Source: JBBQSU01 sp038234815 (GTDB lineage Bacteria > Planctomycetota > Phycisphaerae > Tepidisphaerales > Tepidisphaeraceae). Taken from it: a DNA stretch of 19,626 nucleotides. The stretch is from contig JBBQSU010000065.1 of assembly GCA_038234815.1 (NCBI GenBank), positions 1 to 19,626 on the forward strand, read 5' to 3'. Under the pieces are notes generated by a model, which was given only the letters and a program-made list of their open reading frames with translations, ran no database searches and was not told the DNA's origin. The stretch's first letter is position 1. The number at the start of each line of letters is the position of its first letter. This document shows, one piece after another, positions 14,104 to 19,626 of this stretch. The position numbers and the translations under genes were made by a program.

Positions 14104-14437
14104 GACGAGCCTTTCCGCCGGGTATGTTTGTCAGCCGGCGAGTGTGAGGGGAATCGAACGGGCAATGTGAGACGATCTGCTTGATTTGGGCCAGAAAGGC
14201 CCGACCTCGCCGCAAGATCGCAGGATCACGTATTGGCCGACCGAATCACCCTCGTTTTTTTGTGACTGCAGGCGAGCCGGACCATCCATCTGGGCCAACA
14301 TTTGGCCCAAAATCAGCCCGCTCGCAACTGAACTCGACGCCAGTCACACGCGTCCGTGTTCAGTGTTTGTTCGGATTAACAATAGCCTAAAAATCGGCCC
14401 GATCAAGCGCTAAACATCAATCTTTTCAAAAAATATT
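14104..14437. other. Upstream region of recA with two inverted repeats
   Basis: This 334-bp gap between the acyltransferase and recA has no credible gene. It contains two related inverted repeats: GGGCC-AGAAA-GGCCC (14188-14202), about 85 bp upstream of the recA ATG, and TGGGCCAA-CAT-TTGGCCCA (14291-14309), an 8+3+8 perfect arrangement. Either could be an operator or part of a terminator for the upstream genes, but neither has a U-tract. No certain recA promoter was found. Confidence 0.5.
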
Positions 14438-15028
14438 CTAGCCCTCGGATTGCACACCTGCCGGGGCTTCTTTTCGAATGCGATTGCTCGCCGGGATGCC
14501 CGTCGCTGCGTGCCAGGCCGGCACGTCTTTGCTCACCACCGCGTTGGCACCAACATAGCACGACCGGCCGATCGTCACTTGTCCGATGACCTTGGCCCCT
14601 GCGAAAATCGCCGTCCGGGCGTGGATTCTCGGCCAGCCGCCGTTCCAGTTGCCCAATGTCACCTGTTGGAAGATGGAAACCTGCGATCCGATGCGGATTT
14701 GCTGGGCGACGATCACGCCTTGCGGGTGGGGCAGATACAGGCCCGGACCGATCCGGGCGCTGGATGGAATCTCCGCATCGGTCAACTGGAACCGCAGGAT
14801 TGCCAGGCAGATGTCGACTGGAAGCAGCAGGAGTTTCAGCCCCATGCCCGCCGACTTGCGCGCCCGCCGCACGCGATAACCGGCTGTCGTCCAAAAACCC
14901 TTGGCCGATTTCCATGCCTTGCCATACCGCCGAGCGTCGCAGGTCAGCAGCATCAGCAGGAAGCGCAGGGATTGTCGATCGGGCGGTCGTTTCACTGGCT
15001 TTCCTCGCTTCTCATAATGACAGCTCAT
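14438..15028 (-). CDS. Left-handed beta-helix (hexapeptide) acyltransferase, serine acetyltransferase-like
   Basis: The 196-residue protein has an N-terminal helical part (about 1-85) and a hexapeptide-repeat LbetaH domain (about 86-185), with IGPGLYLPHPQGVIVAQQI, VSIFQQVTLGNW, AKVIGQVTIGRSCYVGANAVV and the closing ATGIPA turn. The layout is that of CysE-like enzymes, which acetylate serine for cysteine synthesis. The catalytic-type histidine is present (H101), but the neighbouring Asp of CysE is Pro. The RHPKI segment that carries the second active-site His reads GWPRI. The substrate may therefore differ, as in polysaccharide-associated homologues. ATG 15028 overlaps the recX stop as ATGA, so the two are translationally coupled. 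recA follows after 334 bp. Confidence 0.8.
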   Translation of the reverse strand: MSCHYEKRGKPVKRPPDRQSLRFLLMLLTCDARRYGKAWKSAKGFWTTAGYRVRRARKSAGMGLKLLLLPVDICLAILRFQLTDAEIPSSARIGPGLYLPHPQGVIVAQQIRIGSQVSIFQQVTLGNWNGGWPRIHARTAIFAGAKVIGQVTIGRSCYVGANAVVSKDVPAWHAATGIPASNRIRKEAPAGVQSEG

Positions 15029-15687
15029 TCAGGCGATGCATCGTCGCCCTGCGCGTGCTCGTTGCCCAGCACTTCGTCAATCACCGGCCGCACGGTGTCG
15101 TATTCAAACCCACGCCGCAAAAGCAGCCCCGCCAGGCGCCTGCGGGCAACCACCGGATCAAGCCTGCGCAGCGCGGGGGCTTTCTTCTGCGCCAATTCGC
15201 GGGCCGAGGCCAGACTGTCGTGGGCATCATATACCGTTTCCAGCGCCCGTCGGGCGGTCTCGCCTTTCACCCCGGCCTTCATCAGTTCGATGCGCGCCCG
15301 ATTCTTGCCGTGATGCTTGTGCTGCGCCGCCGACTGCGCCTTGGTCGTCGCAAACCGCGCGTCGTCGATGTAGCCCATGCGTTCGAGATTCTCGATCACT
15401 TCCTGGATGATCCCCGCTGTAAACTCCCCCCGCGCCAGCTTCCGTTCCAATTCCGCCCGGCTGTGTAATCGCTGGCCCAGCAACCGGGTCGCTTTGTCGA
15501 AACATTCCTGCACCACCTCGCCCAGCTCAATCTCCCGCAGCGTCTCGGCCGAAATAGTCATCCCTTCGCGCAATCGAAACCGCGCGACTACGTTCACATT
15601 CAGCCCAAACGCGAACTGGCCATCGACGTAAACGTTCCTGCGATTGGCGCGCCGTTTCTGCTCGATAATTTTCGTAATCGTTGGCAT
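15025..15687 (-). CDS. recX: Regulatory protein RecX
   Basis: RecX binds RecA filaments and limits their growth. The 220-residue protein shows the family's three-helix repeats, including LLGQRLHSRAELERKLARGEF, NLERMGYIDDARFA and RRRLAGLLLRRGFEYDTVRPVIDEVL. An N-terminal domain of about 60 residues, ITKIIEQKRRANRRNVYVDG, is typical of the longer RecX forms. Length is a little above E. coli RecX (166) and close to other long RecX proteins. The ATG at 15687 is the first that includes this N-terminal domain. Its position is unusual: in many bacteria recX lies directly downstream of recA, but here it lies upstream of it with an acyltransferase gene between. Confidence 0.9.
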   Translation of the reverse strand: MPTITKIIEQKRRANRRNVYVDGQFAFGLNVNVVARFRLREGMTISAETLREIELGEVVQECFDKATRLLGQRLHSRAELERKLARGEFTAGIIQEVIENLERMGYIDDARFATTKAQSAAQHKHHGKNRARIELMKAGVKGETARRALETVYDAHDSLASARELAQKKAPALRRLDPVVARRRLAGLLLRRGFEYDTVRPVIDEVLGNEHAQGDDASPE

Positions 15688-15702
15688 GACCGAATCCCGA
15701 AT

Positions 15703-16011
15703 TTATCGCCCGGTGACGGGCATGTCACTTTTCACCTGACTTGTCGAACACCGCCGGACTTTGGCAATGACGGTTCGGCCCGGGAGCGTCAGCGGAACAA
15801 GGTGCTCGGAGACGCACATTTTGCCCGCGGAAAGAGCTTGGGCAGCTTCGCCGATTTTAGCCCCGCCGTTGTCGACTCCAAAAACCTGAGAGGGTGAGGC
15901 GTACCGGCCACCAGCCTTCTCACCGGTTGGTCCGGTCACACACCAGGCTGGCACGGCGAACACTAAGAATTGCCCGGGATGGGTGGTTCTCATCAATGTG
16001 GGGAAAGACAA
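15703..16011 (-). CDS. Doubtful hypothetical ORF upstream of recX
   Basis: A 102-codon frame starts at ATG 16011 and stops 15 bp before recX. The product (MSFPTLMRTTHPG..., ending SDMPVTGR) shows no domain, membrane segment or signal that I recognise. Third positions are mostly G or C, as in the neighbours, which is mild support for coding. Spacing to recX would allow co-transcription. There is no clear ribosome site, and an overlapping frame on the same strand (16264-15920) is equally anonymous. It could be noise in a non-coding region. Confidence 0.25.
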   Translation of the reverse strand: MSFPTLMRTTHPGQFLVFAVPAWCVTGPTGEKAGGRYASPSQVFGVDNGGAKIGEAAQALSAGKMCVSEHLVPLTLPGRTVIAKVRRCSTSQVKSDMPVTGR

Positions 16012-16190
16012 GGTATAAGTCGACCAGACCGCTGTGATTTCGCGGAAATTCGCGGACTTTTGGGCCGATCGGGGGTAAACTGGTGTTACGGCAATGCGTA
16101 CATAACAATGACATAACCCAGTAAGCTCGTGTTTCTGGCACCCCAGACTGAGAAAACCGACCGCAAGCGGTCAGAATTATGTCACTTTTG

Positions 16191-16205
16191 GTACACTTTG
16201 TGTAC
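16191..16205. promoter_or_regulatory. Inverted repeat, candidate operator
   Basis: GTACAC-TTT-GTGTAC is a perfect 6+3+6 inverted repeat inside an AT-rich stretch. Its size and symmetry suit a dimeric helix-turn-helix regulator. It stands 113 bp before the ATG of the exported TPR protein. There is no evidence for which protein binds it. Confidence 0.35.
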
Positions 16206-16318
16206 ACATTTTTATGGGGCGTAATTTCATAAGTGTCTATTTTAAAATGGCTTAAGGAAAACACGCGAAAAAAGGCGAAAATTTAAATGTCGCGGGTGGC
16301 GTCAATGGATGGGCTGAA

Positions 16319-17731
16319 ATGAAATTGCTAACCGGCTTTATTTTCTGGGTGGTATTGAGTGTCGCTGGGGGCGCTGCTGGCGATGTCGTACATCTCAAGG
16401 ACGGCACGACCCTCGAAGGCGACGTGAAGAAGACGCCGGACGGCTGGGTGGTGCGTCAGGCCGACGGCACGCTGACGCCGGTGCAGGCCGGTGACATCGG
16501 CTCGATCGAGCTTAAAGGCGTTTCTCCTTCGCCGGACAGGGCCTTGGCGACCAACTTCACTTCATTGCGCCGGGCGATCGACAACAGCATCGACCCAAAG
16601 CAGGCCATCGAGCGCTATCAGCGATTCATCGACCAGAATCCGCAAACTCCACAGGTCGAAGAGGCCCGGAAGGAAATCGGCATCTGGCAGGACCGGCAGG
16701 CACGCAACTTGGTGAAGTGGCAGACCCAGTGGCTGACCGCTGATGAAGTCAAACAAAGAATCCAATCGGCAACGGACCGGGCCGAGGAGGCCCGGCAGCT
16801 ATTAAAGCAGGGGCGGGTGAAAGAGGCCGATGCCATACTGGCCAAGGTGCTGGCTGATGATCCGGCCAATCCCACCGCGATGTACCTGCACGGCGTGGCG
16901 CTCTATCGGCAGGAGCAACTTGGCCCGGCCAAGAAACAGTTTGAAACGCTGGCGGGCATTTTGAAGGACCATGCCCCGACGCTCAACAACGCCGCAGTCG
17001 TTCTCTGGCGACAGAAACGCTATCCCGAGTCGCTTAATTTCTTCGACCAGGCCATGGTGGCTTCGCCAAAGAACAAGACCATTTTGAGCAACGTCGCCGA
17101 GGCGCTGAACGAACTTCCCGACAACCAGCGCAGCGGGCAAGTGGTGCAGAAAATCACCCGGCATTTTAATGAGCAGGATAACGAGCTTCAGACGGAACTG
17201 TCGGCAGCGGGGTGGTATCGATGGGGCGCCACCTGGGTCAACCAGCAGCAGCTCGATGATCTGCGCGCCCGGCAGAAGGAGATCGATACGAAGCTGTCGG
17301 CGATGGCCCAGGAGTTTGATGCCACGCGCCAGCGTATCGACCGGATGGACCGGGACATCGACGACACCGAGCGCAGCGTCCGCAGGATCGAGGCCGCGAG
17401 TTACGCACGCGATCTCAACGGCAATCTGGTGCGCATCGCCTTTCCGCCGCTCTATTATGAGCTGCAGGATGATGCCAATCGGCAGCGGGCGCTGCGCGCG
17501 TCGGAATTGACCAAGCTGGACGCGTTGCGAAACGGGGCAGCGGCGATGAAGCAACAAGGCCCGACGCCCAAGTTCACGGGCATTCAGCGAATCATTGATG
17601 TGGAAGGTACGCCGATGCTGAAATTGCCGACCCCAGTGCTATCGACTGCCCCCGCGACACAGCCGACGACCATGCCAGCGCCGACAACCACAGCCTCGTC
17701 CCAGCCGGCCACGTCGCCGGGCGGAGATTAA
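16319..17731 (+). CDS. Exported TPR and coiled-coil protein of unknown function
   Basis: The 470-residue protein begins with a signal peptide (MKLLTGFIFWVVLSVAGGAAG, cleavage probably after residue 21). Next is a small beta-rich domain (DVVHLKDGTTLEGDVKK...DGWVVRQADG, about 22-66) of a type common in planctomycete exported proteins. Several tetratricopeptide-like helix pairs lie at about 143-260 (AEEARQLLKQGRVKEADAIL, AMYLHGVALYRQEQLGPAKK, NNAAVVLWRQKRYPESLNFF). A heptad-rich coiled coil lies at about 305-355. The end (about 425-470) is low-complexity Pro/Thr/Ala, probably an extended linker. I infer a periplasmic or surface scaffold role; no catalytic motif is visible. No good ribosome site precedes ATG 16319. 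It ends 13 bp from the convergent HicB-like gene. Confidence 0.82.
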   Translation: MKLLTGFIFWVVLSVAGGAAGDVVHLKDGTTLEGDVKKTPDGWVVRQADGTLTPVQAGDIGSIELKGVSPSPDRALATNFTSLRRAIDNSIDPKQAIERYQRFIDQNPQTPQVEEARKEIGIWQDRQARNLVKWQTQWLTADEVKQRIQSATDRAEEARQLLKQGRVKEADAILAKVLADDPANPTAMYLHGVALYRQEQLGPAKKQFETLAGILKDHAPTLNNAAVVLWRQKRYPESLNFFDQAMVASPKNKTILSNVAEALNELPDNQRSGQVVQKITRHFNEQDNELQTELSAAGWYRWGATWVNQQQLDDLRARQKEIDTKLSAMAQEFDATRQRIDRMDRDIDDTERSVRRIEAASYARDLNGNLVRIAFPPLYYELQDDANRQRALRASELTKLDALRNGAAAMKQQGPTPKFTGIQRIIDVEGTPMLKLPTPVLSTAPATQPTTMPAPTTTASSQPATSPGGD

Positions 17732-17744
17732 AAGGAGCCGCGAT

Positions 17745-17999
17745 TCAGGCGAACGACATGGCGCGGTTTGCCGGCTCGTCGATGTCGATTTCAATCGGCT
17801 CCTGGATGCACGTCGGGTCCAGCCCGATGCGCGCCTCGTCGCGATGCGTCTCGACGATGAGCAGGAGGGATTGACGGAGGTTCTCTCGACACTGATCGAG
17901 CGTGCGGCCGTGGGAGATGGTTCCGGGAATTTCTTCCACCCATCCCACGAACGCGCCGTTCGTCTGCGGCTTGATGATGGTGTGGTATCGTTGGAGCAT
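17745..17999 (-). CDS. HicB-like antitoxin, apparently without HicA
   Basis: The 84-residue protein starting MLQRYHTIIKPQTNGAFVGW belongs to the HicB/UPF0150 family. It has the partial RNase-H-like fold (FVGWVEEIPGTISHGRTLDQC) followed by the helix RENLRQSLLLIVETHRDEAR. HicB neutralises the mRNA interferase HicA. Here it lacks the C-terminal helix-turn-helix of longer HicB proteins, as do many short members. No HicA-like sequence (small dsRBD-like protein with a conserved SHH motif) is seen in the 230 bp upstream or anywhere adjacent. ATG 17999 is preferred to the TTG at 18035, which gives 12 non-family residues. It may be an orphan protective antitoxin or a relic. Confidence 0.75.
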   Translation of the reverse strand: MLQRYHTIIKPQTNGAFVGWVEEIPGTISHGRTLDQCRENLRQSLLLIVETHRDEARIGLDPTCIQEPIEIDIDEPANRAMSFA

Positions 18000-18231
18000 C
18001 GGCGTATTTTGCGCCTGCCCAAGCCTAAAGGTCAAGAAAAACTTTTTGGACTAACGCATCTGGTTGATGCGAATATCGAGAGAAGTGCCCGAGAGACCCA
18101 GGCGGAAGCCAGATAAGGGCCGCAGATTATGGAGATTACGCAGATGGGTTTTTACTTCTGTCCCGCTCTGAAAAACTCCGCAATCGGCGGGTTTCTCCGA
18201 TCTAAATGATCTTCGTATTAACGAAGTAGAA
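18000..18231. other. Intergenic region between the HicB-like gene and the TPR-YggX gene
   Basis: No gene is seen. A degenerate 9-bp tandem repeat of three units lies at 18122-18148 (GCAGATTAT, GGAGATTAC, GCAGATGGG). A small hairpin, CTTCGT-ATTA-ACGAAG (18211-18226), begins 5 bp after the stop of the TPR-YggX gene in its reading direction. It could be a weak terminator, but no U-run follows. Confidence 0.4.
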
Positions 18232-18825
18232 TTATTTCAGGTTAAGGAACTCGTACATATGCTGGTCAAAGACTTTTTGAGCCTGCGGGTCGGCCAGCGG
18301 AAGGCGCATCTCGTTGATGACCTTGGTGCCCATGCCGATCCACTCGCGCCAGCAGTCGCCGCACACGTTCTCGAAGATGATCTTGCCCTGGGCGTTGCTG
18401 AAAGGGGGCCGCGGCATCCTGGGCTTGGCCAGCCCGCAGCGGCGACACTGCACCTGGCCTTCGCCGGCCACCGGTGCCGTTGCGGCCTTAGGCCCTTCAG
18501 GAACTGGCGCACCCAGTTCACCCAGCATCCGGGCCATCTCCCCGCGCGGCAGCATGTCCCCCCGCGCGTCGGCCACTTTCACCCCGGCCGTCAGTTGCGC
18601 AATGGCGTCGTCCTTGCGATTGACTTTGAGCAGACAGGAGGCAAGTAATTGATAGACCTTGCTGAGGTTAGCGTTCAGATCGATCGTGCGCTCAAACGCC
18701 GCGATCGCTTCATGCCACAGGCCCCCGTCCATGTAGGCCCGGCCCAATGAAAAGTGGCCCAGCTCATTGTTCGGGTCGTCGCTGGCCATCTTTTTAAATT
18801 GCTCGATCCGCTGAACGTCTGCCAT
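18232..18825 (-). CDS. TPR protein fused to a YggX-like Fe(2+)-trafficking domain
   Basis: The 197-residue protein has two or three tetratricopeptide-like units at about 15-90 (ELGHFSLGRAYMDGGLWHEAIAAFE, split across helices; VYQLLASCLLKVNRKDDAIAQL), a Pro/Ala linker, and a C-terminal domain from about 125. That domain matches YggX (Fe(2+)-trafficking/oxidative damage protection) in DCWREWIGMGTKVINEMRL, LADPQAQKVFDQHMYEFLNL. YggX proteins are usually about 90 residues with one conserved cysteine. Here there are two pairs, C127-x2-C130 and C155-x2-C158, suggesting a zinc- or iron-binding ribbon. ATG 18825 is chosen because GGAG lies 5 bases upstream; an upstream frame to 18951 adds 42 non-family residues. 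TATAAT at 18865-18860 is a possible -10. It is divergent from nrdR. Confidence 0.8.
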   Translation of the reverse strand: MADVQRIEQFKKMASDDPNNELGHFSLGRAYMDGGLWHEAIAAFERTIDLNANLSKVYQLLASCLLKVNRKDDAIAQLTAGVKVADARGDMLPRGEMARMLGELGAPVPEGPKAATAPVAGEGQVQCRRCGLAKPRMPRPPFSNAQGKIIFENVCGDCWREWIGMGTKVINEMRLPLADPQAQKVFDQHMYEFLNLK

Positions 18826-18859
18826 GAAGTCTCCATGAAAAAATAAAGTCGAACCGCCG

Positions 18860-18865
18860 ATTATA
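18860..18865 (-). promoter_or_regulatory. Candidate -10 box of the TPR-YggX gene
   Basis: TATAAT on the minus strand is a full consensus hexamer, 34 bp before the ATG, giving a leader of roughly 27 bases that includes the GGAG ribosome site. No -35 consensus is seen at the expected distance. Confidence 0.4.
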
Positions 18866-18900
18866 GCCGGTGATCGGCCAGACACACGCGCCCGGGCAGC

Positions 18901-18912
18901 GCGAAATTTCGC
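18901..18912. promoter_or_regulatory. Perfect palindrome between the divergent TPR-YggX and nrdR genes
   Basis: GCGAAATTTCGC is an exact 12-bp palindrome in the 180-bp divergent region, 36 bp upstream of the -10-like box of the TPR-YggX gene and 93 bp before the nrdR ATG. It could be an operator serving one or both genes. It does not resemble the known E. coli NrdR box. Confidence 0.3.
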
Positions 18913-19005
18913 CGATTGATACCGCTTTAGTGGCCGCTGCAGGGTATGCAAAATTCACCGGGATTTTGCCTTCCTTTTGTAAAGCGGGTACCGTTTCCAG
19001 CCTCT

Positions 19006-19599
19006 ATGGACTGTCCCTTTTGCAAGGCGGATAAGGAAAGTTTGAAGGTCATCGATTCGCGCGGCTGTGATGACGGCCGGGCGATCCGTCGGCGCAGGGA
19101 GTGTGTCAAATGCCGGAAGCGTTTTACCACCTATGAACGCGTCGAGCAGCAGATCAAGTTGACGGTGATAAAGCACGACGGCCGGCGCGTGCCCTGGGAT
19201 CGAAACAAAATCGCCCAGGGTCTTGGACGCGCCTGTTTCAAACGCCCGGTGGCGCAGGAAGACCTCACGCGCATTGTGGACGAAGTTGAAGAGCAGGTCT
19301 TCCTCGAGCACGACCGCGAGGTTCCCTCGCAGGCGATTGGGCAGTTGGTCACCGAGCGGCTGCGCAGGTTGGACCAGGTCGCGTACGTTCGGTTCGCCAG
19401 TGTGTATAAGAAATTCGCCACGCTGGATGAACTGGTGGAAGAGGCCCGGGCGGTGATCGACGCGCGGCGGTTTGACGATCCCTCACAGGGAAGGCTTTTT
19501 ACCGAGCCGTCCGCTCCGCAAGCATCGGACAATGGCACGGGCACCAAGCGACCCGAGGCCAAGCCCATCAGGCACAGACCGGTGACGCCCACAAGCTAG
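19006..19599 (+). CDS. nrdR: Transcriptional repressor NrdR
   Basis: NrdR senses ATP/dATP and represses ribonucleotide reductase genes. The 197-residue protein has the N-terminal zinc ribbon with C3-P-F-C6 and C33-V-K-C36, the DSR motif at 17-19 and RRRRECVKCRKRFTTYERVE. An ATP-cone domain follows at about 49-139 (VIKHDGRRVPWDRNKI, and LDQVAYVRFASVYKKF at its end). The family usually ends near residue 150; here a tail of about 45 residues rich in Pro, Thr, Ala and Lys follows. ATG 19006 places CPFC in the standard position directly after the start; the frame open from 18946 adds 20 residues without support. No Shine-Dalgarno is visible, so initiation may be leaderless or atypical. Confidence 0.96.
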   Translation: MDCPFCKADKESLKVIDSRGCDDGRAIRRRRECVKCRKRFTTYERVEQQIKLTVIKHDGRRVPWDRNKIAQGLGRACFKRPVAQEDLTRIVDEVEEQVFLEHDREVPSQAIGQLVTERLRRLDQVAYVRFASVYKKFATLDELVEEARAVIDARRFDDPSQGRLFTEPSAPQASDNGTGTKRPEAKPIRHRPVTPTS

Positions 19600-19626
19600 G
19601 CACGTCAACTCCTGTGATGCGCGTCC

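Larger units (their letters stand above)
15688..16318. other. Long region between recX and the TPR protein gene, with inverted repeats
   Basis: This 631-bp divergent region holds at most one doubtful ORF. Its right half is AT-rich and probably carries promoters. Two clear inverted repeats are GACCGC-AA-GCGGTC (16159-16172) and GTACAC-TTT-GTGTAC (16191-16205), 18 bp apart. They lie about 115-160 bp upstream of the plus-strand TPR gene. No tRNA, small RNA or insertion sequence end was recognised. Confidence 0.5.

Noticed and set aside
14104..14200. SOS box upstream of recA
   Set aside because: No CTGT-N8-ACAG or GAAC-N4-GTTC arrangement is present in the region next to the recA start.
15920..16264. 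Minus-strand frame of 114 residues upstream of recX
   Set aside because: It has no recognisable domain or ribosome site, is Cys/His/Arg-scattered, and overlaps both inverted repeats in AT-rich DNA that looks regulatory.
18000..18231. hicA partner gene upstream of the HicB-like gene
   Set aside because: No frame on either strand gives a small protein with HicA features; stops occur in all frames.
18946..19005. N-terminal extension of NrdR by 20 residues
   Set aside because: NrdR proteins start immediately before the first CPxC pair; the extra residues are not family-like.

Overview
This window looks like a chromosomal segment from a planctomycete, most likely class Phycisphaerae. The main clue is a pair of very large exported-type proteins whose N-termini carry ILEARQML and ILEARELL, close variants of the LEPR-XLL motif typical of long planctomycete surface proteins. 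GC content is fairly high, and many genes have weak or no Shine-Dalgarno site. The phylum call is inference; no rRNA or other decisive marker is present.

Left part (1-2270): the 3' end of an M3-family oligoendopeptidase F gene, then two toxin-antitoxin-like modules. The first is an intact-looking MntA/HepT pair on the minus strand. It sits between the peptidase gene and a second, diverged copy of the last 35 codons of that same gene. The second is a DUF104-type antitoxin followed by a PIN toxin that is broken by an in-frame stop.

Centre-left (2271-5420): a minus-strand pair (cdsA, then a PhyH-like dioxygenase 7 bp later), then two plus-strand genes: a small lipoprotein and an RRM/glycine-rich RNA-binding protein ending at a strong terminator. 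Behind this is a short array of 35-bp imperfect tandem repeats.

Centre (5421-10913): two tandem paralogues of about 900 residues on the minus strand. Each has an LEAR-xLL N-terminus, a cyclophilin-type domain, an Ig/cadherin-like stretch, a run of about 18-residue beta-solenoid-like repeats, and a shared C-terminal block. One has kept the cyclophilin catalytic residues and the other has lost them.

Centre-right (11143-15687): core genes on the minus strand in transcription order recX, a hexapeptide acyltransferase (ATGA overlap with recX), recA and folC. recA and folC each end at a terminator.

Right part (15688-19626): a 630-bp region with inverted repeats, an exported TPR/coiled-coil protein, an orphan HicB-like antitoxin, a TPR protein fused to a YggX-like (Fe(2+)-trafficking) domain with added cysteine pairs, and, divergent from it, nrdR.

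No tRNA, rRNA, CRISPR array or complete insertion sequence was seen. The least ordinary items are the peptidase-tail duplication around the HEPN/MNT module, the cyclophilin/beta-solenoid paralogue pair, and the TPR-YggX fusion.
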